Source of the DNA: Legionella sp.
GTDB taxonomy: Bacteria > Pseudomonadota > Gammaproteobacteria > Legionellales > Legionellaceae
Reading direction: 5' to 3'
Length of the DNA stretch: 64,000 nucleotides
Assembly: GCA_030680075.1 (NCBI GenBank)
Contig: JAUXWR010000313.1
Coordinates: 17,885 to 81,884, forward strand
The position numbers and the translations under genes are program-made. Under the pieces are notes generated by a model that had not been told where the DNA came from, searched no databases, and saw only the letters and a list, made by a program, of their open reading frames with translations. Position 1 is the first letter of the stretch, and every line of letters begins with the position of its first letter. Positions 1 through 8,175 of the stretch are shown piece after piece.

Positions 1-134
1 GGAGTAGGTTGGTCGGGGTTGCCCATGCCGAAATCAATGATATCCTCTCCACGCGCTCGTGCCTCAGACTTTAACTGGGTCATGGTGTTAAAGACGTAAG
101 GAGGCAAGCGTTTAATGCGCGGAAATTGGCTCAT
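1..134 (-). CDS. alaC: AlaC-like alanine/valine aminotransferase, N-terminal part only
   Basis: Reading leftward from an ATG at 134-132, about 44 residues are visible before the window edge. They begin [18 protein letters not shown] and continue with a segment ending [11 protein letters not shown]. This opening is typical of the AlaC (YfdZ) branch of class I pyridoxal-phosphate aminotransferases, which make alanine from pyruvate with glutamate as donor; the DFGMGNPD stretch is the usual N-terminal substrate-binding region. The catalytic lysine lies outside the window, so activity cannot be checked. The gene is divergent from the Mth938-like gene at 197, and the 62-bp gap must hold both promoters. 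The family call is fairly secure; the exact substrate is inferred. Confidence 0.75.
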   Translation of the reverse strand, partial: MSQFPRIKRLPPYVFNTMTQLKSEARARGEDIIDFGMGNPDQPT

Positions 135-196
135 GATTTAACCTTTGTATTATGATACATTTGTCGCTAGTATAAATTAATGTTTGACTTAAAACC

Positions 197-580
197 ATGC
201 ACATAAATTTAGAATCAACAGATAAATACAGCATTCAGGCTTATAGCGATTCACAAGTTAAAATTGACAACGTTGCCTATCAACATAACTTAATAGTGAG
301 CAAACATGGCATTATTCCGGATTGGAATATTCTCACCATTCATGAGCTTGACGAAAAGAAGCTGCAAGAAATATTGAACTTTACCCCTGAGGTCATCATC
401 ATTGGCCATACAGCAACTGGTCAATTCCCCCCCTTTTCAACCATAAATTATTTATCCCAAAAACGCATTGGAATTGAATGCATGTCCATTGGTGCTGCTT
501 GCCGCACTTATAATGTGTTACTGAGTGAACATCGGGAGGTTGTGTTGGGGATTATTTTTGGCGTTAAAAACGACCAATAA
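197..580 (+). CDS. Mth938-like domain protein (DUF498/Xcc1710 family)
   Basis: A 127-residue protein that is a single Mth938-like domain, the fold of bacterial Xcc1710-type proteins and of the mitochondrial complex I assembly factor NDUFAF3. Supporting features are the central EVIIIGHTATG strand-turn, followed by a PPFSTINYLSQKRIGIECM segment and an AACRTYNVLLSEHREV helix, all in family order. Length matches the family (about 120-130 residues). No enzymatic residues are known for it; the bacterial role is undefined. It starts at an ATG with only a weak Shine-Dalgarno and is divergent from the aminotransferase gene. Confidence 0.7.
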   Translation: MHINLESTDKYSIQAYSDSQVKIDNVAYQHNLIVSKHGIIPDWNILTIHELDEKKLQEILNFTPEVIIIGHTATGQFPPFSTINYLSQKRIGIECMSIGAACRTYNVLLSEHREVVLGIIFGVKNDQ

Positions 581-642
581 ACGCAGCCAAAAAGCCGCAA
601 GCGACGCAAAACCGCTATTATCCATTTACCAAGAGGATGCCT

Positions 643-1197
643 ATGTTTGAAATATATAGAACTGCTGAATTTGTTTTGTATTGTGAAAATAAAGATTCTG
701 ATTTGAATTATACTCACGTGTTAAGGTTTCAAGACTTATCGACAGGCATGTTTAAATCATTGTGGATAAATGATTTCCGCGCAGAGATCCAAAATTTACA
801 ACAATCAAAAAATATCCTTCAACCAGACGAATACAACCATGAAGTAGCATGTTTTATAGAAAATCGCATTAAAACTGGGGGTCTACTCAGCAGTCTTGAA
901 ATCGCAAGCTCGTTGAAAGATATATTAAGGCATCATAAAAATCCGCAGGCATTATATGATACGCTTAACAATATTCCTTTATCTGATCCATTTTTGGTGA
1001 ATAGCAAGCCGCGTCGTAATGAAAAAGGTAAGCTTGTCAGAACTCTTGAGCTTGTCAAATCTCTTAAAGAGTTTATTTGCAATTCCTTCACAATAGTGAA
1101 TTCAGGCCAAGATCTCGAGGAGGTTAATGTAGATTTTCTGATGAACACCTTTATGAATATTCGCGCAATTCACCCTAGCTCGAAGCTTCGCCTATAA
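643..1197 (+). CDS. Unknown Legionella-type protein, longer member of a local pair
   Basis: About 184 residues, not recognised. The ATG at 643 is preferred over 637 because the AAGAGG at 631-636 is then correctly spaced. No signal peptide or membrane segment is evident. Residues around 62-105 contain a block (YNHEVACFIEN, then KDILRHHKNPQAL) that recurs in the smaller protein at 1588-1896, so the two genes are diverged paralogues. The N-terminal ~60 residues and the C-terminal charged part are not shared. Nothing in the neighbourhood suggests a function. The shared block and its effector-rich genome make a secreted protein possible, but that is only inference. Confidence 0.55.
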   Translation: MFEIYRTAEFVLYCENKDSDLNYTHVLRFQDLSTGMFKSLWINDFRAEIQNLQQSKNILQPDEYNHEVACFIENRIKTGGLLSSLEIASSLKDILRHHKNPQALYDTLNNIPLSDPFLVNSKPRRNEKGKLVRTLELVKSLKEFICNSFTIVNSGQDLEEVNVDFLMNTFMNIRAIHPSSKLRL

Positions 1198-1324
1198 TTC
1201 GGTCTGTTGTTTGCAAGATAATGTCGACATACCGAGACATCTGCCAAGTCTCGGTAGATCCTTCGCTGACCTTCCAATTAGTCTTAATTCTTACTTGCAG
1301 GTTTGGAAGCAAGATTTATCAATT

Positions 1325-1532
1325 GGCAGGATCTGCCCCCTCGCCCGCAAACGAAAAATAATGCAAAGTGATGAATTGTATTGCGGGAGAGGGTTGGGGA
1401 GAGGGTGAGATTTGAGGTTAGTAAATATCTGTTTTACCAACTGACTGCTTAACCCTCTCCCCAGCCCTCTCCCACGTTCATGCTTTAATGTCTACAAGAA
1501 TTCCTGTCGTGGGCGAGGGGGCAGATCCTGCC
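1325..1532. repeat. Composite palindromic element between two paralogous genes
   Basis: A stretch of about 208 bp bounded by a perfect 22-bp inverted repeat (1325-1346 and 1511-1532, starting GGCAGGATCTGCCCC). Nested inside is a second near-perfect inverted repeat (1385-1406 and 1452-1473) of GGGAGAGGG/CCCTCTCCC type. No transposase is encoded. It looks like a MITE-like or folded intergenic repeat. It accounts for most of the 390-bp gap between the two flanking paralogues; a small separate hairpin (ACCGAGAC/GTCTCGGT) lies near 1230-1256. Confidence 0.6.
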
Positions 1533-1587
1533 GGCTGATAACATCTTATTTTTTAAGCAAAAGTTCAGTAAGTCTGTCAAATAAAAC

Positions 1588-1896
1588 ATGATGTTTAAAC
1601 CATCTCCGGCTACAGAAGACTATAACCATGAAGTAGCATGTTTTATAGAAAATTTTATAAAAGATCGCGGTCAATCTGCCCTGAAAATTTCAGCATTGGC
1701 GAAAGACATATTAAAACATCATAAAGACCCACAGGCATTGAGTGAAGGGCTTAACAGGAATGAGTTGTCTTTTTTTCAAACTTCAGAGACGCAAAAAGAG
1801 TTTTCAAGATCGCTTAAAGAATTTATTAGTAAGCAAGTCAGTGGTAATTCTAGGGAGTGTAGAGAAGATACTCAAGTAGCTATGCAGACACAATAA
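1588..1896 (+). CDS. Unknown small protein, short paralogue of the gene at 643
   Basis: 102 residues, function unknown. Residues about 11-60 repeat the block seen in the gene at 643: YNHEVACFIEN, an IK pair, then KDILKHHKDPQAL and a LN doublet. Outside this block the two proteins differ, and this one lacks the N-terminal ~60 residues and ends in a polar tail. It may be a shortened copy produced by local duplication, with the palindromic element at 1325-1532 now between the copies. Start could be the ATG at 1588 or the next codon at 1591; the ribosome-binding site is weak, so expression is uncertain. Confidence 0.45.
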   Translation: MMFKPSPATEDYNHEVACFIENFIKDRGQSALKISALAKDILKHHKDPQALSEGLNRNELSFFQTSETQKEFSRSLKEFISKQVSGNSRECREDTQVAMQTQ

Positions 1897-1917
1897 ATAA
1901 TGATATTTATAGCCATG

Positions 1918-1952
1918 TAGCCTGGGTTAGCGCAGGGTAACCCGGGGATGGT
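1918..1952. repeat. REP-like GTAGCCCGG palindrome, diverged copy
   Basis: A short palindrome of the form GTAGCCTGGGTTAGCG then GGTAACCCGGGG. It is a diverged member of the repeat family also seen at 2183, 5821, 24671 and 56307. Confidence 0.5.
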
Positions 1953-2021
1953 TTTCTAAGTCTGTATATCTTAACAATTATTCTTAAGTTTTATTTGACA
2001 AACTTAATGAACTTTTGCTGA

Positions 2022-2176
2022 AAAATAACCCGTCTTTGCGAGCCACAGGCGAAGCAATCCAGTGACTTGTCGAGCAACAAGCATACAAATTGGCCTTCCC
2101 AAGGCCACTAGATTGCTTCACTTCGTTAGCCAAGACGGCATTTTTTCCGAGATTTAAAAATTGTCCTGTGCAGAGG
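2022..2176. repeat. MITE-like palindromic repeat, copy 1
   Basis: A palindromic element whose arms read CTTTGCGAGC...GAAGCAATCCAGTG and CACTAGATTGCTTC...AAGACGG. It is closely related to the element at 16321-16500, including the outer flank CCGAGATTTAAAA followed by TGTCCTG. No protein is encoded. With the REP-like palindromes on either side, it fills the 319-bp gap between the gene at 1588 and relA. Confidence 0.65.
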
Positions 2177-2182
2177 GCGAAT

Positions 2183-2213
2183 CCCCGGATTACGCTATGC
2201 TAATCTGGGCTAC
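2183..2213. repeat. REP-like palindrome next to the relA stop codon
   Basis: CCCCGGATTACGC...GCTAATCTGGGCTAC, a hairpin of the GTAGCCCGGATTA family, located two bases beyond the relA stop codon. It could stabilise the relA mRNA 3' end; no T-tract follows, so it is not a classical terminator. Confidence 0.55.
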
Positions 2214-2215
2214 TC

Positions 2216-4423
2216 TTATACTTGCCTACGTGCCTCGAGTACATTCGGAATTTGCTCGAGTTTATTGAGCAAACGTGACAATGCGTTTAAGCCGTCAATT
2301 TCAACGGTCAAATTAATAAATGCAGTGTTTTCATGTTTGTTACTATGCGTTTGCAAAGCGTAAACATGTGCTTTTTCATTAGATAACAATGACGTTACAT
2401 CACGTAGCAATCCTGCCCTGTCAAACGCTTTAATCAGCACATCTACCACGTAATGGTCACGCGTTGAGCTACCCCAGCTTACCTGAATAAAACGTTGGCG
2501 CTGTTTTTCGCTGGAATGCAATATATTTGAGCAATCTTGCCGGTGAATTGACACACCCCTGCCTACAGTAATATACCCAATCACCTCATCCCCGGGAACA
2601 GGCTGGCAACACCTGGCCATGTTGGTTAATAAATTCCCCACGCCTTCAATTTTTAAATCGCTACCCTTAACTTCAGGTAGGTGTAGAGGTTTAATAATCG
2701 TTTGAACAGCAGGCTCTATTTCTGCTACCGGTGATAACCGATGAAGAATTTGGCCAAGTTTAATATCTCCGCGGCCTAAAGCCGCTAACAGATCATCGAG
2801 CTTTTTAAAGTTAAAAGAGCTAACAACGTCATGGAGCTTATCCGCTTTAATGCCTAAAATTTTTAATTCTTTATCAAGTATCTCATGCCCTTCATCTCTG
2901 TTTTTATCGTAATCCTGCATTTTGAACCAATGAAGAACTTTGGCTTTGGCACGGGAAGTTTTAAGGTAATTATGGTGTGGATTAATCCAGTCACGAGAGG
3001 GGCGTAACTCTTTACCCGTTAATACTTCTATCCTGTCCCCGGTTTTTAGCTGATAGGTCAATGGAACAATAGAACCATTAACTTTAGCACCTCGACAGCG
3101 GTGCCCTATCTGACTGTGGACATGGTAAGCAAAATCAAGGGGTGTTACGCCATGAGGCAGGTCAAGCACATCCCCATCGGGAGTAAAGACATAAACCCGG
3201 TCTTCAAGAAATTCTCTTTCCATGGCGTCTGACACGCCACTTGAAGTGGCCATTTCACGATGCCAGGCCAAAACGTCACGGAGCCATTCAATTTTACGCT
3301 CATGGCTTTCTTTATGAGAAACACCACCCTCTTTGTATTTCCAATGGGCGGCAACCCCCATTTCAGCCAAATCATGCATCTGAAAAGTACGAATCTGTAC
3401 TTCAAAAACACGCCCCTCAGGGCCTTCTACCGCGGTGTGTAATGATTGATAGCCATTAGGTTTGGGATTAGTAATGTAATCATCAAATTCTACAGGTACT
3501 TGCTTCCATAATGAATGAACCATTCCTAAAACAACGTAACATTGGTCCACCGTCTCCACGAGAATCCTGACCGCGGTCGCGTCATAGATTTCATCCAAGG
3601 AAACATTTTTGCGGGTCATTTTTTTATAGATACTGTGGATGTGTTTGGAGCGCCCATAAACGGCAAAATGCGAAGCCCCTGTCGTTCTAATCTGTTTATT
3701 TAACTCTTCAACAATAAAATCAACATATTTATCCCGTTCGAGACGCTTTGCTTTTAACCCTTTGGCAATAGATTTATAGTCTTCTGGGTGCAAATAACGA
3801 AATGCCAAGTCCTCCATTTCCCATTTGATTGCACCAATCCCCAAGCGATTGGCCAAGGGGGCATAGATTTCCATTGCTTCTGAGGCAATTTGTATGCGCA
3901 TATTTTCCGGAAGGTGAATAGTCGCTCGCAAAACACAAAGCCTTTCTGCCAATTTGATTAAAACAACGCGCGCATCATCCACCATGGCTAATAACATTTT
4001 CCGTACATTATCCAATTGGTGTTTATTTTGCTGATAGCGATTAAGTGCCTGCAAATTATGAATGGCACTCATTTTTTCAATGCCTTTGACAAGTTTGGCG
4101 ATATTTGGCCCTAACTGCTCCTCAACATCATCGAGGGATAATTCGGCATAGTGAACGCTCACAAAAATGATAGCCGCTGCCAATGTCTCCTGGTCTACTT
4201 CAAGATCAGCGAGAATATCTGCCATTGCCAAGCCTTGTTGCAAGCAAGTGACGCCTGTCTCAGTGGCATGATCTTGCCCTGCCAGTTGACTTAATGTGCA
4301 GGCATTACGAATCAATTCCAAGTCTTGAAAATAGCCTTTGCTGCCTAATTGGCGAAGCCACTGCTCTAAATCTATGTTGCCATCAGCAGTTGCCCAAGGG
4401 CTATCATCTTTGACTTTGACCAT
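2216..4423 (-). CDS. relA: RelA, GTP pyrophosphokinase ((p)ppGpp synthetase I)
   Basis: 735 residues, the normal RelA length. It makes pppGpp/ppGpp from ATP and GTP/GDP on stalled ribosomes. Order of domains: a degenerate HD region at 60-160 in which the HDxxED hydrolase motif is missing (FVSVHY in its place), the synthetase domain around 230-350 with EFDDY, the acidic EXDD signature of synthetase-only RelA rather than the RXKD of SpoT, and PNGYQSLHT; a TGS domain (DRVYVFTPDGDV) near 410-470; a zinc-finger-like cysteine cluster (MARCCQPVPGD) near 610; and a C-terminal ACT domain. So this is the monofunctional synthetase and a separate SpoT is expected elsewhere. It follows rlmD with a 6-bp gap. 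Confidence 0.95.
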   Translation of the reverse strand: MVKVKDDSPWATADGNIDLEQWLRQLGSKGYFQDLELIRNACTLSQLAGQDHATETGVTCLQQGLAMADILADLEVDQETLAAAIIFVSVHYAELSLDDVEEQLGPNIAKLVKGIEKMSAIHNLQALNRYQQNKHQLDNVRKMLLAMVDDARVVLIKLAERLCVLRATIHLPENMRIQIASEAMEIYAPLANRLGIGAIKWEMEDLAFRYLHPEDYKSIAKGLKAKRLERDKYVDFIVEELNKQIRTTGASHFAVYGRSKHIHSIYKKMTRKNVSLDEIYDATAVRILVETVDQCYVVLGMVHSLWKQVPVEFDDYITNPKPNGYQSLHTAVEGPEGRVFEVQIRTFQMHDLAEMGVAAHWKYKEGGVSHKESHERKIEWLRDVLAWHREMATSSGVSDAMEREFLEDRVYVFTPDGDVLDLPHGVTPLDFAYHVHSQIGHRCRGAKVNGSIVPLTYQLKTGDRIEVLTGKELRPSRDWINPHHNYLKTSRAKAKVLHWFKMQDYDKNRDEGHEILDKELKILGIKADKLHDVVSSFNFKKLDDLLAALGRGDIKLGQILHRLSPVAEIEPAVQTIIKPLHLPEVKGSDLKIEGVGNLLTNMARCCQPVPGDEVIGYITVGRGVSIHRQDCSNILHSSEKQRQRFIQVSWGSSTRDHYVVDVLIKAFDRAGLLRDVTSLLSNEKAHVYALQTHSNKHENTAFINLTVEIDGLNALSRLLNKLEQIPNVLEARRQV

Positions 4424-4429
4424 GACTCA

Positions 4430-5764
4430 TTATCCTTTTTCAAATACGGCAATAGATTCCACATGAGCTGTATGGGGAAACATATCCATAACTCCAGCGG
4501 CTGTTAAGCGGTATCCATGCTGATTGACCAATATATCACTGTCACGTGCAAGTGTTGCGGGATTGCACGATACATAAACAACCCTTTCTGGATTAAGTTT
4601 ATCCATTTGTTTCACAATTTCCAGTGCGCCCGTTCGCGGTGGATCAATGAGAATTTTAGTAAGACCTTGCGGTGCAATCGTTGCCAGTGCGTCTGCTTTA
4701 TCGAGATCTCTGCAATAAAATTCCGTATTACTGATATTATTAGCCAAGGCATTATTTTGAGCTCTCTCTACCATAGCATCACTACCCTCAATACCAATAA
4801 CTTTTTTACAACGAAGAGCAAGCGGAAGTGAAAAATTACCTAGACCACAGAAGAGATCTAAAACTACATCTTCGGGGGTCAACGCCATTAGCTCCATGGC
4901 ACGAGCCACCATTTTACGGTTTAATTCAGCGTTCACCTGGGTAAAATCAGTCGGGTAAAATTTATAGCGAAGCTTATCAGCAGGTAAAGCATAGCTTAAA
5001 AATTGTGAACTTGATTCGGGGTAAAACAAAGTAACCGTATCTGTACCGCCGGGTTGCAGAAATAAAATGAATCCACTTTCTTCTCCAAAGCAGCGCAATT
5101 TTTCCTCATCACTGGCACTCAACGCCGCTAGATTGCGAAAAATTAATGCAACATCCTCATCACCTGCCGCAACTTCAATTTGGGCTATGACTTGAGGCGA
5201 ATCCAGCGAATCGATTAATTTTCTTAAATTAACGATTTCTGCATCGACTTTAGCGTTTAATACTGGGCATTGATTAATTTCTGCAATGTATCGAGGATTG
5301 CTTTTTTCCCTGAAACCAACCAATGTCGCCTGTTTTTTTTCTACATAACGAACGCTTAACCGTGCTTTATTGCGATAATTCCAACTCGAGCTGGTTAATG
5401 GCTCTAAAAGAGTGTCCGGTTCGGTGTGGCCAATGCGTTGCAAGGAATCTAATAATAACGATTGTTTTACATGAATTTGGGCGTCTTCACTTAAATGCTG
5501 TAATGAGCAGCCGCCGCACATTTCATAATGAGGGCAGCGTGGTTCTGCTCGGAGGTTTGAAGGAGACAAAATAGATATTGTACGGCCCTCGTCATAATCT
5601 TTTTTGACTTGTGTGTATTGAAACTCCACCGTTTCACCCGGTAACGCCCCTTGAATGAAAGTGGTTTTACCATCAATACGAGCAATACCTCGGCCATCAT
5701 GGCTAAATTTTTCAATTTCTGCGGATTTTAGTGTTACAGGAAGGCGTTGTCTTTTTCTACTCAT
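4430..5764 (-). CDS. rlmD: RlmD, 23S rRNA (uracil-1939-C5)-methyltransferase
   Basis: 444 residues. It transfers a methyl group from S-adenosylmethionine to U1939 of 23S rRNA. An N-terminal TRAM RNA-binding domain (about 10-65) is followed by the iron-sulfur cysteines C77, C83, C86 ([10 protein letters not shown]) and a fourth in NQCPVL near 166. The methyltransferase fold shows the SAM-binding [16 protein letters not shown] and the catalytic cysteine in [13 protein letters not shown] near the C-terminus. The four cysteines distinguish RlmD from the related TrmA. It lies upstream of relA with a 6-bp gap and is probably co-transcribed with it. A REP-like repeat separates it from rluB. Confidence 0.93.
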   Translation of the reverse strand: MSRKRQRLPVTLKSAEIEKFSHDGRGIARIDGKTTFIQGALPGETVEFQYTQVKKDYDEGRTISILSPSNLRAEPRCPHYEMCGGCSLQHLSEDAQIHVKQSLLLDSLQRIGHTEPDTLLEPLTSSSWNYRNKARLSVRYVEKKQATLVGFREKSNPRYIAEINQCPVLNAKVDAEIVNLRKLIDSLDSPQVIAQIEVAAGDEDVALIFRNLAALSASDEEKLRCFGEESGFILFLQPGGTDTVTLFYPESSSQFLSYALPADKLRYKFYPTDFTQVNAELNRKMVARAMELMALTPEDVVLDLFCGLGNFSLPLALRCKKVIGIEGSDAMVERAQNNALANNISNTEFYCRDLDKADALATIAPQGLTKILIDPPRTGALEIVKQMDKLNPERVVYVSCNPATLARDSDILVNQHGYRLTAAGVMDMFPHTAHVESIAVFEKG

Positions 5765-5820
5765 TATTTACATCTCTTATCATATTAAACGAATTGCTTT
5801 ACCACCCAATGGTATTTATG

Positions 5821-5906
5821 TAGCCCGGATTAGCCGTGTAGCCCGGATTAGCGCCAGCGTAATCCGGGGAAATGAGCTATGACAGAACATCGCTAATCCG
5901 GGCTAC
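5821..5906. repeat. Cluster of three REP-like TAGCCCGGATTA arms
   Basis: Three arms of the TAGCCCGGATTAGC family, two in one orientation (5821 and 5839) and one inverted (ending 5906). They form alternative hairpins between rluB and rlmD. The inverted arm overlaps the 3' end of rluB and supplies its last codons and stop. Confidence 0.7.
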
Positions 5907-6807
5907 GTTTGATTTTTAGAGTCTTATCTCTTCCCTTACCAGGATCTCTTTTTGATGCTTCCTTATCTCGCCCACGTGGAAAATTACCACCAGATTTCAC
6001 CGGACCTTCCTTTGATGCTCCTTTATCCCGCTGGCGGGGGGCTTTGGCACTCGGATTAGAGTTACTCTTGTCATCACTTACCGGTAAAACATAAGCTTCA
6101 ATTTCTTTTTCCGTCAATTCCTTGAAGTTCCCGCGTGTTAAAAATCGCGGCATGGTAACGCGCCCGTAGCGAACGCGGATTAAACGGCTAACCTCTACTC
6201 CCTGTGATTGCCATAAGCGCCTGACTTCACGGTTACGACCTTCAGTGATTGTCACGTGATACCAGACGTTTACTCCTTCACCACCTTTTAAATCTATGCG
6301 CTTGAACTTGGCCACCCCATCCTCAAGAGTCACCCCTTTAAGCAATGTATTAATAGCCTCAGCACTTACCTGACCACGCACTCGAACCGCGTATTCTCTT
6401 TCCAGGCCATATTTGGGGTGCATTAGCTGATTTGCAAGCTCCCCATCATTGGTAAAAAGTAGTAACCCTGACGTATTAATATCAAGACGACCGACCTGAA
6501 CCCAGCGCCCTTGTCTTAAATAAGGCAGCTTATCGAAAACTGTTTTTTCATGTTTGGGATCGTGTCTGCTTGAAATTTCTCCAACAGGTTTATGATAAAC
6601 AAGAACACGTGTTTTTAGAGGCTCTTTAAGAGGATTTGCAATAATACGCCCTTTTACACCTATTTTATCGTCAGGCCCGGCACTCTCACCAACTTTGGCG
6701 ACCGCTCCATTAATGGTGACAACACCCTCTTCAATCCAGCGCTCCATCTCACGTCTTGAGCCTAATCCGGCCTGGCTTAATATTTTTTGTAATCGTTCTT
6801 TACTCAT
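5893..6807 (-). CDS. rluB: RluB, 23S rRNA pseudouridine-2605 synthase
   Basis: 304 residues. It isomerises U2605 of 23S rRNA to pseudouridine. An S4 RNA-binding domain occupies about 1-60 (MSKERLQKILSQAGLGSRRE), and the RsuA/RluB catalytic domain follows with the active-site aspartate D109 in GRLDINTSG. The segment GRNREVRRLW is also characteristic. The last ~55 residues are a basic, repetitive tail with repeated RDK(G/E)ASK-type units, common in RluB. The final codons (RSPD, then TAG) lie inside a REP-like repeat, so the natural C-terminus has been altered or defined by repeat insertion. It overlaps or abuts scpB at 6807. Confidence 0.92.
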   Translation of the reverse strand: MSKERLQKILSQAGLGSRREMERWIEEGVVTINGAVAKVGESAGPDDKIGVKGRIIANPLKEPLKTRVLVYHKPVGEISSRHDPKHEKTVFDKLPYLRQGRWVQVGRLDINTSGLLLFTNDGELANQLMHPKYGLEREYAVRVRGQVSAEAINTLLKGVTLEDGVAKFKRIDLKGGEGVNVWYHVTITEGRNREVRRLWQSQGVEVSRLIRVRYGRVTMPRFLTRGNFKELTEKEIEAYVLPVSDDKSNSNPSAKAPRQRDKGASKEGPVKSGGNFPRGRDKEASKRDPGKGRDKTLKIKRSPD

Positions 6808-7376
6808 TAGTCTACATACTCTTCTATAAATTTTTCGGTAACTACCGGTAAGAGATCAGAACTCTCCGGTAAAGGTGGCAATTGGTCAATTGATTGCAGG
6901 TTAAAATAATCAAGAAAGGTCTTTGTCGTCACAAAAACGGCAGGCTTCCCGGGAACATCCCTATGCCCCGCAATCTTTATCCATTCGCGCTCAAGCAATG
7001 TTTTTATCATGGGACTACTGACAGCAACACCGCGAATGTCTTCAATATCTGCACGGGTGACAGGCTGCCTGTAAGCTATAATAGCCAATGTTTCCAAAAG
7101 CGCTCGCGAATATTTTCCTGGTTTTTCTGTTTGTAATCGACCAATCCATAGGCCATATTTTTCCCGGGTCTGTAAGCAATATCCGTTCGCTAATACCTTT
7201 AATTCAATTGCCCTGTTTTCATAATCAGCGTCCAATGCCTTTAATGCATGCTGAATACTCTCTTTAGAAGGTCTTTGCCACTCCTCAAACGCACTACTAA
7301 TTTGCTCAATAGAGAGGGGGGTTTCAGAACTCATTAATAATGCTTCAACAATGCATTTTATCTCAATGTCATCCAT
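6807..7376 (-). CDS. scpB: ScpB, segregation and condensation protein B
   Basis: About 189 residues from the ATG at 7376-7374. A longer reading from 7406 would put ten extra residues inside scpA and is unlikely. ScpB is the winged-helix partner that with ScpA and SMC forms a condensin-like complex on the chromosome. Matching features are the first winged helix with IKCIVEALLMSSETPLS, the family motif RALLETLAIIAYRQPVTRADIE, and the ending of the second winged helix with GKPAVFVTTKTFLDYFNL. It overlaps the end of scpA by 8 bp (ATGGATGA), which suggests translational coupling. Confidence 0.92.
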   Translation of the reverse strand: MDDIEIKCIVEALLMSSETPLSIEQISSAFEEWQRPSKESIQHALKALDADYENRAIELKVLANGYCLQTREKYGLWIGRLQTEKPGKYSRALLETLAIIAYRQPVTRADIEDIRGVAVSSPMIKTLLEREWIKIAGHRDVPGKPAVFVTTKTFLDYFNLQSIDQLPPLPESSDLLPVVTEKFIEEYVD

Positions 7377-8175
7377 GACGTGCTGCCTGCAAATGAATGG
7401 GGGCATACATCATGGTTTGCGTAATCACCACCAGTGATTGCCGCCCTAATTCTAATATAGCTAACAAAGTAACTGCCAGCCCCATACGTCCTTCTTCTCG
7501 AGTAAATAGCTCTGTTAACGAAAGAGATTGCTCATGCTGCAATCGGTCAAGTACTTGCGCCATGCGCTCTCTTATCGATAACGGCTCCCGAGTTATTTGA
7601 TGATGAACCTCATGGCCTTGGCGTTTAATCAAATCTTGCATTACGTCAACGAGCGTCGCAAGCACTACCTCTGGCGGCGTAATGATGGTTTGAACACCGC
7701 TCGTCATCATTGAGAATCTGAAATTATCCCGATCACAACGCGGTATTTCGTCAAGATTTATCGCCGCTTCTTTAAATTGCTCATAAATCTGAAGCTTTCT
7801 AACCAGGGCTAGGCGAGGATCTTCCTCTAACTCATCAGTCGAGCTATCGGTTTGCGGCAATAGCAGTCGTGATTTTATTTCTGCAAGCATTGCTGCCATC
7901 ACCAGATAATCAGCCGCGAGCTCCAGGCGATGTTCTTCCATGAGATTAATGTATTGAATATATTGTTCGGTAATATGAGCAATCGGAATATCCAATATAT
8001 CAAGATTTTGTCGCCTGATAAGGTATAGTAATAAATCTAACGGTCCTGTAAATGAATCAAGCAAAACCTCAAGAGCGTCCGGTGGAATGAACAAATCAGC
8101 CGGAATCTCAGTCAGTGGTTTACCGCTGACTACTGCAAAAACTACTGGCGTTACTGCGGCTAAACTTTCAGCCAT
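7369..8175 (-). CDS. scpA: ScpA, segregation and condensation protein A
   Basis: 268 residues. ScpA is the kleisin that bridges SMC heads together with ScpB. The family opening FTGPLDLLLYLIRRQNLDILDIPI is split here into a typical FTGPLDLLLYLI and a downstream ITEQYIQYINLM segment near 45-80. DYLVMAAMLAEIKSRLLLP follows, and the C-terminal winged helix contains VTLLAILELGRQ. The start codon overlaps the trpS stop (TAATG), and the stop overlaps the scpB start. This gives a compact trpS-scpA-scpB unit. Confidence 0.92.
   Translation of the reverse strand: MAESLAAVTPVVFAVVSGKPLTEIPADLFIPPDALEVLLDSFTGPLDLLLYLIRRQNLDILDIPIAHITEQYIQYINLMEEHRLELAADYLVMAAMLAEIKSRLLLPQTDSSTDELEEDPRLALVRKLQIYEQFKEAAINLDEIPRCDRDNFRFSMMTSGVQTIITPPEVVLATLVDVMQDLIKRQGHEVHHQITREPLSIRERMAQVLDRLQHEQSLSLTELFTREEGRMGLAVTLLAILELGRQSLVVITQTMMYAPIHLQAARHG

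Noticed and set aside
1211..1408. Open frame of 65 codons
   Set aside because: It lies largely inside the palindromic element and its protein has no plausible features.
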